A stretch of DNA of 64,000 bases from Cyanodermella asteris. Lineage: Eukaryota > Ascomycota > Lecanoromycetes > Ostropales > Stictidaceae. The translations under genes were made by a program, and so were the position numbers. Positions 20,108 through 30,476 of the stretch are shown here, in pieces. The first letter of the stretch is position 1. Each line of letters opens with the position of its first letter. A model generated the notes under the pieces. It was not told the DNA's origin and did not search any database. It saw only the letters and a program-made list of their open reading frames with translations. The stretch is taken from the NCBI GenBank assembly GCA_900618795.1, contig UYJD01000008.1:656453-720452 (forward strand), read 5' to 3'.

Positions 20108-21504
20108 TCAGTACTTGTCCCTGCTGCTACCCATCCCAGCTTCCACATTGAATGTCGAGCGACTGCGCTCGGAGAGGCTCGGCTCTGCATCGTCGTCGTC
20201 CTCATCCTCGTGATCAATTTTGTCTGTACGATAAATGCGAGGGAGATCATCTGGCCCCTGCTCATCTGTCCTGCCAGCCTCGAGATCGGGCAGTGGCTTC
20301 AGTAGCGCAATGAAACTGTATGGACCGAACTCCTCAAGTGCCAGCCATACCGTGTACGGGATGACGACAGTCACAATGGCGCAGGTAGTCTCGCACATGT
20401 TGAGGATTTCGATCTCGACATTCGCAACCCCCTCAGGCATCTGCACAATCCACCTCGCCCAAGCACTCTTGTCGGGCACAGTGTTCTCGTCGGCGACCTG
20501 AATGCCGATCATGATGCGACCCCGACCGAAATCGGTCTTGCGCTTGCGCTTGCGCTTGCCAAGCTCTGTGCGACTGGTCGAGCCGCTGGCAGGGTTGCTT
20601 GGGAGGCGATGGAACACGAAACTAGACAAAGCTTCCGAAGAGCGGTCCGCCATGTATATGGGCTCCGGAAGTTTCGCTGCTGCTATGTAGTCGCTGGGTT
20701 TCATGTGCTCTATCAGCTGTACAGCTGTGAAGTATGACTCCGTTGCCAGAGCATCAATGGAAGCGGCGGGTTTCATTGTGAACAAACGAAAAACGTCCCC
20801 TTGCGCAGTGCCCGACCAAGAGCAAGCAGCGAGAATCTCGCTGTTCGATAACACTCCAGCCAGGGTGGCGCAACAGCAGTCGAGGATGCACATCACCTTT
20901 GCTGTGTGCGCTGAAGAGCGCAGGGCGTCCTCGATGGTTTGCCATCTCACGAATGGACCTTGTGCTTTGCTCGTTGGCCTGAACATGACATTAGCCTAGC
21001 TGAACCGAAGGCTGGTCGTTGGTAGACCATTGCAAGACGAAAGAGAGAGAAAAACGTCGACATACCACAAATTCAGCGTGTGTTGGCTTTTTGCATCGGG
21101 TTGCCGTGCCCGCTGTAGTACACAATGACGCCGAACGATTCATTCCCTGCGTCGTTCTGGCACTAGAGCAGCCAATTGACGATTTCGCTCAAGACCTCAA
21201 GGTCCACATCGGCCGTCGACTTCTGGCCGCGTCGAGTTGTGGTTTCGATCAGGTAGTTCTTCACCGTGTACCCGAACTTCTGCTGGAAGATCTTCGTGAG
21301 CCTGTTGCGAGCCGTCGACGTGTTCAAGTCGCAAAGTTTGAATTCGAGGGTGATAACGTAGACCTTCGCGTAAGCTTGGTCTGTTCGTGGAAGGGCCCTG
21401 TTTGCCGCTTTCTGAATGTCTGTTTCAAACTCCTGCCACTCAGCCAGCTTCGCAACTTGATTCGCATTGCTGAAAGACGACAGAGGATGAAGTGGGGATA
21501 TCAT
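20108..21504 (-). pseudogene. Caspase-like (peptidase C14) domain gene, probably broken
   Basis: The first exon (21504–21066) begins with a helical segment (LAEWQEFETDIQKAANRA) and contains the catalytic His motif VIVYYSGHG. The second (20978–20108), after an 87-nt intron with GTATGT and TTCAG, starts PTSKAQGPFVRWQTIEDAL and has the catalytic Cys motif CILDCCCAT. This is the pattern of fungal caspase-like proteins distinct from type I metacaspases. Two lesions lie in exon 1: an in-frame TAG just after EIVNWLL (21163–21165), and a 2-base shift between GHGNPMQKAN and the expected LNLW before the donor. Either the gene is dead or the assembly has errors here. The C-terminal half (KRKRKRK cluster, a valine-rich segment, an acidic tail) is intact for 292 codons. 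The normal role (cell death or stress peptidase) is inferred. Confidence 0.65.
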
Positions 21505-22219
21505 GATGGCGGTCTGTTACTCATATATAGTGAAGTAAAGATGGAGGAAATTGTAGAGAGGGACGAAACGAATTATACCACAAAATGTGTGCCACATGTT
21601 GGGCTATCAAGAAATGAACTGTGTAGACAACATATGAAAGACTTGGCATATCAACGGTCCAGTCGCTCCCAGGGAAAAGCGATTATCCTTACTGAAGGTT
21701 CGTCCTAACCGTAATTCGGATCCCCATGGAAGATAACAAACGGCCTCCACAAGTGCCTCGACAAATCTTGAAATGGAAGCTTCTTTCCGACATGTCGAGC
21801 GCGACACGCCAACACGAGTCACAGCACCAACAAATGGTGTGTTGCAAACAGAACAGCGTTCTCTATTCTGCATGCATTCAGTTCGAGCACCGTCTGCCGA
21901 TGCATCTTCCCCGCAACCTTATCTGCACTTGTTCGAAGATGTGAAGTGTGGTGGGTCATGACTTGACTTCACCCACGCGGCTGACGATAAACACGCCAAG
22001 ACAGCGTCAGTGTCACGGGGGCGGGAGAACCATGCGCCGCAACTGCGTCTGTGCCTGGCCGTAGCCGCCTTGTCTCTCTGAGCATGACCGCAGCCAGCTG
22101 TGCTTGATCTCCCATCACAAGCATCCTGAACCTTCTTCATAAATCACCTCAGCAGCTGAACGTCTCGCCCCTCCATCTTTCCCCGAACCCCATCACCAAA
22201 CTTTGAAACGACCGCCACG
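21505..22219. other. Upstream region of YPT1
   Basis: No gene seen. The last 60 bases are pyrimidine- and ACC-rich, as expected of a fungal 5' UTR. Confidence 0.4.
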
Positions 22220-23133
22220 ATGAATCCCGAGTGGTATGCCCCGAACCAAACCGCCAGCTTCTGGCGCTCTAGCCTGCTATTGCTTCTGACCGCTGACCGT
22301 CCGTCGCAGAGTCGCCTTTCTGCCCAACACATTCTCCGCCCCCTAACGCGATATTCAGATACGATTACCTCTTCAAGCTGCTCCTCATCGGTGACTCTGG
22401 TGTCGGAAAGTCATGCTTGCTTTTGCGATTTGCCGATGATACCTACACCGAGAGCTACATCTCCACCATCGGTGTCGACTTCGTAAGCCGAACCAATCCA
22501 CCGTCCGAAATCTAAGCCAACAGAACTAACAAGCGCCCCAGAAAATCAGGACGATCGAACTAGATGGCAAGACAGTGAAGCTTCAGATCGTGAGTTTGAT
22601 TTCGAAGAGATGGTGGGATGAACGCAGTACTTATGGATCGATATAGTGGGATACCGCCGGACAGGAGCGCTTCAGAACCATCACATCCTCTTACTACCGT
22701 GGCGCCCACGGTATCTGCGTCGTCTACGATGTAACCGACATGGACTCGTTCAACAACGTCAAGCAGTGGCTACAGGAGATTGACCGTTACGCTACGGAGG
22801 GTGTCAACAAACTGCTCGTCGGCAACAAGAGCGATATGACGGACAAGAAGGTCGTCGAGTACACCGTCGCAAAGGTATGACTACGAACACAGCGGAGCGA
22901 ACCTTGATTGAGGGAAGTATGACGACTGACGAGACTAGGAATTCGCCGACAGCTTGGGCATCCCATTCTTGGAGACATCGGCCAAGAACGCCAGCAACGT
23001 TGAACAGGCCTTCCTGACCATGGCCAGACAGATCAAGGAGCGCATGGGAACCACGACGGTCAACAACAAGCCCACAGTCCAGGTCGGACAGGGTCAGGGC
23101 GTGCAGTCCGGCTCAGCCGGTGGTTGCTGCTAG
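22220..23133 (+). CDS. YPT1: Rab GTPase Ypt1 (Rab1 homologue)
   Basis: Five exons: 22220–22230, 22359–22482, 22542–22589, 22647–22874 and 22939–23133. They give 201 residues, the usual length for Ypt1. The protein controls ER-to-Golgi traffic and autophagy at Golgi and pre-autophagosomal membranes. Visible motifs: [23 protein letters not shown] (P-loop at 15–22, given here in part), effector loop TIGVDF, WDTAGQE, GNKSD, ETSAKN, and a C-terminal CC for double geranylgeranylation. Introns are 128, 59, 57 and 64 nt. The first exon is only 11 nt and must end before GTGGTA, because the better-looking GTATGC donor three bases downstream would create a stop with the second exon. Confidence 0.97.
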
Positions 23134-23528
23134 AAGTTTGTCATCGCGTTGTGACCCATCATCTTTCGGCAACACGGGCCTGTGTTCAGCTCGAGGATCC
23201 CGGCCGAAGCGGATCGAAGGAACACGCTTTTGTAGACTCGTCGTGTCTCCGAGATCGGCCTGGACTCGAGGAAATGGCGCTTCTTGTTCTCAATAACGAA
23301 TATAAAGACTGTCACACGTCTCGGTAGGAAGGAGTATGGAAGGGTGCAAATGAGATTCTCACTTTTGAATTTGAAAGACTTGAGATTTTGTTTGTGAGAG
23401 TTGTTAGACGTGCATATGTACAGCATTAATGCCAACCTTATTGCTATGCCATGTTTAGTGAAGATGTACGCGAATATGCTTGTCGTTGTCTATGTGAATC
23501 GAACTTTACTCGGCTGTACGACGAGCAA

Positions 23529-23618
23529 GTTGAAATCATCCCAATTGAAGCCATCCCACTTGAAGCCAACTCGCTTGGAGCCAACTCATTCGAAGCCAAC
23601 TCATCTGAAACCACCTCA
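23529..23618. repeat. Six-unit 15-bp degenerate tandem repeat
   Basis: Six consecutive 15-base units of the form TTGAAGCCAACTCA with a variable first base; the outer units have diverged most. In one frame it would code for a five-residue repeat (LKPTH-like), and in another for ANSLG/ANSFE-like units. It may be a minisatellite in the 3' flank. Confidence 0.8.
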
Positions 23619-23881
23619 GCGTCAATCACGTTATTCCTTGACACGATTTACATTTACCTTAGTCGGCCCACGAGAGATCACTGCCGGACAACGTTCAAGC
23701 ATTCACAAGACCACAATCTCCAAGCACGTCTCAGTCTTCCCCTTTTGTGAAAAAAATCCTCTTCAAATCATTCATCCATCCATTCCAAGCAATAAGCCAG
23801 TCATCAACGCCGAATGCCAAGGTATCTCATAAAAAAAAAGGTCATGCTCATCCCCGAAACGCCTCAAAGTCAATCAATCAA

Positions 23882-23920
23882 AGTCGTCGTCATAGTCGTC
23901 GTCGCCGCCGCCGCCGCCGG
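23882..23920. repeat. GTC/GCC trinucleotide microsatellite
   Basis: Imperfect (GTC)n then (GCC)n run just beyond the stop codon of NUF2, probably in its 3' UTR. Confidence 0.7.
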
Positions 23921-23928
23921 CGCTCGCC

Positions 23929-25508
23929 TCATACCGGTATTGACTGGTCCATTTCCGTAATGTAAAGCTCAATGTGAGCCTTCAACTTCATATATTCGGT
24001 CCTGGCCGCCTTGACCTCGGCATTGATGTTATCCTTCAAATCAGCCATCTGGCAGGAAATATTAGCTTTGCCACAAGCTCCAACCCCCCCCGGAACGAAC
24101 GACCATGCCCCATGTAGATGAAAAACGGAAAAGAGAGAGAAAAAAACTCACCTTCTTCTTCGACTGCTCGGCGCGCACCTTCCTCTTCTCCAACTCGCGA
24201 TTCTTCTCCGCCGTCTCCGCGAGCAAATGCCTGTGCTCGGCACCGAGACTCTTCATCTTCTCGCCCGCCGCCTTGGCCCTCTCGTCCGCTTCCCGGCGCA
24301 ACTTTTCCGTGCGCTCGTTCCATCGCTCCAGGCTGACTTGCAAGGCCGCTTCTTCCCGTTCAATGTTCTTGACGCTGCTCGCACGCTCCGTCAGCGCGTC
24401 TTGGCGTCGTGTCGCCTCTTCCACTTCCTTCTCCTCGGCCCGCACTTCGGTCTGGAGGGTTTTGAGTAGAGAGACGCAGGGCGCGACGTCGCCGGCCGCG
24501 CCGCTGAAGGCATCCGCGGAGGTGTGCAGGGCGCGGAGACGTTTTTCGGAGGCGGACAGACTGGATTTGTCGCGTTTCAACGCTTCGTGCAGTTCGTTAA
24601 GCTGCGATTGTAGCGCTGCGCCGGAGGCCACACTGTACGGCCTCAATTTATCGCATTCCTGCCCTAACAGCACGTTCCGGGATGTCTGTTCCTGGAGCGC
24701 CTTCACCAGTGCGTCCTTCTCGGCTTTTGCGCTCTCCATGTCGAGACCGCGCTGTTCCTGCTCTTTCTGGAGTCTCCGGAGTTTGTTCTTCAGTTTCTCG
24801 TTGCGTGCCGTCTTGTGCTCGTGCGCTTCCGCGTGGCTTCTCTTCTGGGACCGTAATTCATCGAGTCGGGCGGCCAAGTTCGCGTTGCTAGTATGTAGCG
24901 TCTCGATCCGCTCCTTGGTGTCCACCAGCGCGTCCGCGTGCTTGTACATTGCATCCGCCTGCTGTTCCCTGAACCTCAAGAAATTGATCACATGGCTGAA
25001 GATCTTGACCAGTCTCGGGTGCGTCGGTTTCGTCAGGTCCGTGAATGCAAAATCCGTCACCCCACACGACGCGATCAGGTTACGTAGCGATGCGTAGAAA
25101 CCCATCAGGTTACGGGTTTCCGGGGGGATGATGTCCATCAGCTCTTCGCCGATGATCTCCCGAGCGGCGGCGCGCATTGCGGGTTCGACGGTTTCGCGCC
25201 GGGTGTTGTGGATTATGTCGGCGATGAGCTCGAAGATGCGTTGGATTTGTTGCGGTTGGGGCCGTTGAATGTCGTCTTTTGTGATTGGAAAGCCGAGGTC
25301 GCTGATGCAGCCTGCGATTTCGCTGTCGGACTATAGAATGGTATCGTTAGCTGATTCCTCTTTTGCTGCGATGGTGGGAAAAACTGGGGTGGTGGTGTGT
25401 TACCAGGCGCATGTAGTCATCTTGAGGTTCTTCTTTGCGCTGCTTTTGACTGACGCGGGAGGTGGTGTGCGCTTGAGGTCTGTACTGGGAATTGCGACTG
25501 AAGTCCAT
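23929..25508 (-). CDS. NUF2: Kinetochore protein Nuf2
   Basis: Three exons, 25508–25404, 25330–24152 and 24048–23929, give 467 residues, a normal Nuf2 length. The introns are 73 nt and 103 nt. Nuf2 pairs with Ndc80 in the four-subunit Ndc80 complex that binds microtubules at the outer kinetochore. The N-terminal segment [22 protein letters not shown] is the conserved start of the calponin-homology domain, which runs to about residue 165 ([39 protein letters not shown]). Residues 170–460 are long coiled coil. The last exon ([12 protein letters not shown]…[10 protein letters not shown]) is the conserved Nuf2 C-terminal coil that meets Spc24/25. A reading that misses the second intron would end in an unrelated tail, so the third exon is well supported. 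Confidence 0.95.
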
Positions 25509-26333
25509 TGCTGGAGATATTGCGCTCGACGCGCGGGTGGACAGGTGAGGTCGTGTTCGTAGCAGGTGGGTTGTTGGTGGTGGTGGAGTTGGATGTGAGT
25601 CGATCCAATGTTTACTTTCGCGCTGCGGGAAACAGACGGGATGCGCCGCCGACTAGACGGTGAAGTGTGCTGCGCCAAGCTTTTCTGTCTCTGGTCAGCG
25701 ACCCACAAACAGGTTCTGAACCTTCACTGCTACAATCACTAACGGAGAAACGTCTACTCCTCTGATGTCTAAGCATGAGCACTGCGACGCTGGAAAGGAG
25801 TTTGAACCCCTTGGAGGGAGATTGGTGGATCGAGAAGCAACTGAAGCGGACTGTTTCCTCATTCTTTCACAGTCGAACGTGAGCATGCCTCGACGTTCTT
25901 CAAGTTGCGCACTTCACTACCTATCAGCGAAATCAAGAAACAGGAACAAGAGCCAAGGATGATGAAAATATGATAACTTTCAGGATTTCGGAAATGTAGT
26001 CTAAGTAAGTTCAACGTCTGCCTCGAGCAAGCTGTGTCCAATCCCATTCTTATGCTCTAAAAAGAGAGCATTGTATGTTCAAGTCACGCGAGACTTCGAC
26101 CAACTCGGGTCGCGTCAAGGTCAACATCTGTTGACATGCCCATCCCGCTTGTATGAATGTATCCAATCCTTCCGGTACGCCAGCCGATTCCAATCCATGG
26201 AGCAACCCAGTTGCCCCGAACGCCAATTGAGTGCATTGCAATGTCGTATGTACACCGACAAATGACGGTTCATCGCGCGGCATGTCTCGTTCGTTCCGTC
26301 TCATTTCAGCTGTACACCTGTATCCACAAGCTC
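25509..26333. other. Intergenic, nothing recognisable
   Basis: Upstream region of NUF2 and downstream flank of the F-box gene. Short frames only. Confidence 0.4.
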
Positions 26334-28595
26334 CTACATGACGAGACACCCGCCACTCCTTGCCCTTCTCCTCCCACCAGGTCCAATCCCATCGCCTTCA
26401 CCTTCGACCTGCCGCTCCGCTTCGCGAGCCCTTCTCCGCCTTCTCCAACCACCGGCACCTTGCGCGCCAGCCTCCTCAGTGCTAATCATCCATTCTGCCC
26501 ACTTCCTCTCAAGCATGGTGGCTCGAGCCAACTCACCTTTCAGCACCCGCTTAGTGTGCTCGTCAACCGTCGGCTGAAAGCCATAGAAACACTTCAAGTT
26601 GATGACCCTTGTCGGGTAGACTGGAGCGGTGGATTCACCTGACCGGCGGAAGAACTCGGCATTGTGCGCCAGCACGGCTCTGATTCCTGTCCAAGTCACG
26701 TTTGCGCAGTCATACGCCACCAGGCGTAAGCCGAGCATTGGCTTGCCGGATGCGTTTGGCTTGGAGGCTGCTAGATTACGGGCACGCACCTGAGCGGCGG
26801 CTTCGTGCAACGCAAGGTCGGAGATGCGGGTATTGTCGAGTTCGAGATTGACGAGGCGGGGACATGACTTGATGACGGGTAAGATGCCGGTGTCGCTCAG
26901 CGACTCGCAGTACGAAATGGAGAGGTGCTTGAGATGTGGAGCGCACGGCGCGGCGGCGAGGGCGGTCAGAGTCGAGTTTGTCAGGTGGTTGAGTTCTTCG
27001 AGATCAAGATGTGTGAGATGCGGAATGTTGGGGAAGAGCTCCTCAAGAGCATCATCTGTCAGGGCAGTACAACCATGAAGGCAAAGACCCTGTAGGTCGG
27101 GAACATTGTGATGAAGGGCTTTGAAAGATCTGCTTGTGAGCTGCTTGCAGCCGGTGAAGTCGAGGTGGCGGAAGCGGCGGGGAGGAACGATGGCACGATC
27201 GGTGAGCGGGTCAATTGGGGGCTCTTGACCCTGGGTCAGGAGGAGCAGCGAGTCGTCGTCAAAGTCGGCGCAATGGGCGAGAGTGAGACGCTCGAGAGTG
27301 TTGTTGTTGTACAATTCGAGGAGTAGTGGCTCCAGGTTCCAGCCCTGGACTTTGCTTGCCCGGAGATCAGTGAGCTTGTTGCAACTCTGGATTACCATGT
27401 TCAAGCCATGCGCGTCGATCTTGGAGCACCACGACACGTCAAGGTGCTGCAATTGAGGGCAAGACTGGGCGAGAATCTTCATGGTCGCATTGCTGATGGT
27501 GCTCAAGCCAGACAAATTCAAATGAACCAGTCTGGGGTTCCGCACAAGAAAGTGGTGGATTGTGCTTCGGTCGGTCTTACAACCTTCCAGAGAGAAGTAT
27601 TGGAGGTTGCGGCACAGATCGGTGATTCTGTTGCCATCCATTCCCCATCGATCTCGCATCTGTACGCATCCTCGCAAGTTCAGATCTTTGGCAAACGGAC
27701 CGGCGTTGGTCATGATCTTGACCAGAGATTCGGGAGAAATCTCCTTGTATATATTGCTAAAGTCGAGGTTCGTCCAGAGCTGACCATCGTAGCACATTGA
27801 GTGCCACTGTTTGGACACTGCAGAGGCTTTGATAATCTCTTTCGGCTCGAGGAAGCGGAATATATGAATCTTGAGCTCAGCGGGCATTGCAGCCCAGAAG
27901 TCGAAGCTCGGCTTGCGTCTCTGCTTGTGGGTGGGCAGGGAGAAGTAGTCACCTGCGGCCTCTAGCTCATTGATTACCGGCGTGGTGACCGTGGAGGTAT
28001 GTGTGAAACGTGCCCATCGCAACTCTGAAGGCAGCGGGGCAGTCAATGGTGTTGCAGGCCGGCTCTTAGACGATGGCTTAGCAATAGCCCTCCTGTTCCT
28101 AGCTTCGAAGAAGCGCATGTCGGTACCAGGCGTAGGTGGCTGCGAGGTCGGGGCGGTACTGAAGCCCGCAGAGGAGTTTGAAGAGTAGCTATTGTTGTAG
28201 GAGTGGCCATAGCTTGAAGGAGAGAGCGGAGGAACCGGGGAGGAGAGAGATATGCAGGACATTGAGCCACGCCCCAGGCCGGTGTATGAGCCGTTATCAG
28301 ATCGTGTACGCGAGAGAGATGTCGAAGAGGCGATACGATGCAAGCCCCTAAGCAATCTTTCGCGTCCTCTTGACTTCTTTGGTGGAGGGTCGACGGCCAT
28401 GATGGGCGGGGGCGTCGAGGCAGATGGCGAGGTCATTCTGACGGGCTGAGCTGGTGACACTCGCTCATCGACCGTGGAGAGGTCGGAAGGCTCTTGGATA
28501 ACGATTGTGGGCGCGCGTGTCAGAGCCATGATAGATATGGGGTTGTGTGGTGTTGATAAGAAGAGTCGCGTGGACGAGGTCGGTGATGTGATCAA
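26334..28595 (-). CDS. F-box / leucine-rich-repeat protein with a CaaX end
   Basis: Intronless, up to 753 residues; a second ATG at 28529 (MALTRAPTIVIQ) may be the real start. Residues 1–230 are disordered and Ser/Pro-rich. The F-box lies at about 233–280 (FDFWAAMPAELKIHIFRFLEPKEIIKASAVSKQWH), so the protein should dock on Skp1 in an SCF ubiquitin ligase. From about 300 to 620 it is made of cysteine-containing leucine-rich repeats of the Grr1/FBXL type (LQHLDVSWCSKIDAHGL, LQGLCLHGCTALTDDAL). The last four residues are CLVM, a CaaX farnesylation box, after arginine clusters (RRRRRAR, GGRRRARSGG). Membrane-attached FBXL2/FBXL20 in animals have a comparable plan. Substrates cannot be told from sequence. 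Confidence 0.92.
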   Translation of the reverse strand: MITSPTSSTRLFLSTPHNPISIMALTRAPTIVIQEPSDLSTVDERVSPAQPVRMTSPSASTPPPIMAVDPPPKKSRGRERLLRGLHRIASSTSLSRTRSDNGSYTGLGRGSMSCISLSSPVPPLSPSSYGHSYNNSYSSNSSAGFSTAPTSQPPTPGTDMRFFEARNRRAIAKPSSKSRPATPLTAPLPSELRWARFTHTSTVTTPVINELEAAGDYFSLPTHKQRRKPSFDFWAAMPAELKIHIFRFLEPKEIIKASAVSKQWHSMCYDGQLWTNLDFSNIYKEISPESLVKIMTNAGPFAKDLNLRGCVQMRDRWGMDGNRITDLCRNLQYFSLEGCKTDRSTIHHFLVRNPRLVHLNLSGLSTISNATMKILAQSCPQLQHLDVSWCSKIDAHGLNMVIQSCNKLTDLRASKVQGWNLEPLLLELYNNNTLERLTLAHCADFDDDSLLLLTQGQEPPIDPLTDRAIVPPRRFRHLDFTGCKQLTSRSFKALHHNVPDLQGLCLHGCTALTDDALEELFPNIPHLTHLDLEELNHLTNSTLTALAAAPCAPHLKHLSISYCESLSDTGILPVIKSCPRLVNLELDNTRISDLALHEAAAQVRARNLAASKPNASGKPMLGLRLVAYDCANVTWTGIRAVLAHNAEFFRRSGESTAPVYPTRVINLKCFYGFQPTVDEHTKRVLKGELARATMLERKWAEWMISTEEAGAQGAGGWRRRRRAREAERQVEGEGDGIGPGGRRRARSGGCLVM

Positions 28596-30476
28596 GTGAC
28601 CGCGAGCAACTCAGCGTGAGAGCCGCTGACCGCCGGCATGCGGGAATTGACGGAACCGCGGCTGGACAAAGACAACAATTGCGACAGGTTAAGCGAAGGA
28701 AACGATGGCGATGATCTAGGGAAAGAGGAAGAGTAATAGAATGCAGCAGAGGGAGTCGGCTGGCGGTAGTCGAGAGTGGTGAGGAGGAGAGTGAGAGTGA
28801 GTTGGCCGGCGGTCCGATCGACAAAGTCGCAGCACAACTTGAACTCTTCGCAGTCAGCACACGCAGCTGCATTTATTATTTCTACACTCAGCTGCTTGGC
28901 ACGAGCGACTTCTGAGATACGCGCTTTACTCCACGACTTTACCCCGCCGGCCGGTATCTCGAATGTCCCCGGCTGAAGGATGCGAGGCAAGGAGGAGGAC
29001 GACGCCTGCGCTGATTCGCCCCTCGTCTAAACCACGGATACGCCGGCCATGATTGTCTGCCATGTCTGCTTCAGCAGCGCCGCATCAGCCATGTGAAGAG
29101 GAGGAACCATCACACACTGGGCACGCCATTCACTATCTGGAGGTTGCATCTGGCCAACGTGACCGTTGTACCTCGTCGCGCCATCTGCTGGCGGGACCTT
29201 TCGACCTGGTCGCCCGCCGGCTTGAGGGGTCTCTGAGGCTTATCGATACCGCAATACAGAGTTTATCGTGTCCCTGGACGACTCGCCGCTTGCGGTAAAA
29301 CGCTAGAAGGCCCAGAAGCAGGGAAAGGAACGAGCTCGCGTGGCCCCTGAATCTTGTCCTCGCTTTCGTCTCTTCTTTCTCCCTCGCAGCAAACCCTTTT
29401 TTCCACCGCAGCCAGACACCTCCTTCTTCCGACCCGTCGTACAGCACTTCAGCCGGTCTGACCGACAGGAGACGCCTTTGCATTGTCTTACCCAGCAGCC
29501 AGGTGGCATCCTCCGCCGTCCTGCCCAGCCTTGCTCCACGCCAATCACGGCCCTGGCTGACTTTGATGCTACCCACCGTCGGCCCTGAGCACGTTGCTTT
29601 GCTGACACCGCTGGACCCTGCCATGCCGGTCTGCCCGTCAACTTGTTCCTGCTTGGCCAAATTGAAGCCCTTTGCCGACGGTCTGCATGACACTTAGCGT
29701 CGCGTATGGCTGCGCGTGACGATGCTCGAGGCGCTGGCATGGCATAGTGACATGCATATACACCAAACCAACATCCACCTTGTTGCGATTGCATATGGCG
29801 GAGACTCGCGAGGACAGGCACACAGCAGGTATATCCACTTACACATGTTCGAATGGACAAAGATGCACACTGGTCAAATATTGTGAAAATTCCAAGACGG
29901 CCATTTTGGCAGATTATTCGAGAGATGCCAATCTTTAAGTCGCTTTTGATGAACGTGTTTTGGCGCTCGTCAAGGCGGGTATTTGTGTGGATGAGCATCA
30001 AAGTTCGAAACGACACCCTGATCTACGTCAACTCACTAGAGTCTTCATTTCACTTCACAAGTCAGCACTGGGATCCCCGAGACTTGTATCAAGGCTGCCT
30101 CACTGAGCGACCAAGCTATACCCGAATCTCGATCTCACTCCCTCATCGCTTGCATCCTCTCAAATGCCTTTACTCACTGTTCACCCTTCTACTCGGAACC
30201 ACCGCATGTTGTGCTCAAGTATTCAGATGCCAGTAATTGCACATGCCCTCCGATCAAACATATAAACCCCTTCGCCACGCCTCTGACCTCTCTCATTCTT
30301 ACATCTACACAACAGCTCCAGTACCTTGTATAGAGGTCTCATCAAATCATTCTTGTCACTTCTTTGCATTCTGCACTCTGCATTTTGCCTTGTGCATTCG
30401 AGCCACCTAAGACCTGCACACTCCTGTCCTCCTTGGATCCAAAACATTGACTCTCATCTCCTCCGAATACACCGAT
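28596..30476. other. 1.9-kb intergenic region
   Basis: No gene is supported. Open frames at 29133–29693 and 29303–30016 (minus) overlap each other in different frames and show no domain or consistent coding character. The last 200 bases before 30477 are pyrimidine-rich and are probably the promoter and leader of the GTPase gene. Confidence 0.45.

Larger units (their letters stand above)
23134..23928. other. Intergenic between YPT1 and NUF2
   Basis: No gene is supported. The region holds a 15-bp tandem repeat (23529–23618) and trinucleotide runs. A 143-codon open frame at 23401–23832 spans the repeat but has no domain. Confidence 0.5.

Noticed and set aside
24105-25097. 330-codon plus-strand frame opposite NUF2
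   Set aside because: Ser/Leu-rich reflection of the coiled coil of NUF2.
29133-30016. Two overlapping minus-strand frames of 186 and 237 codons
   Set aside because: They use different frames over the same bases, with no domain, signal peptide or splice logic.
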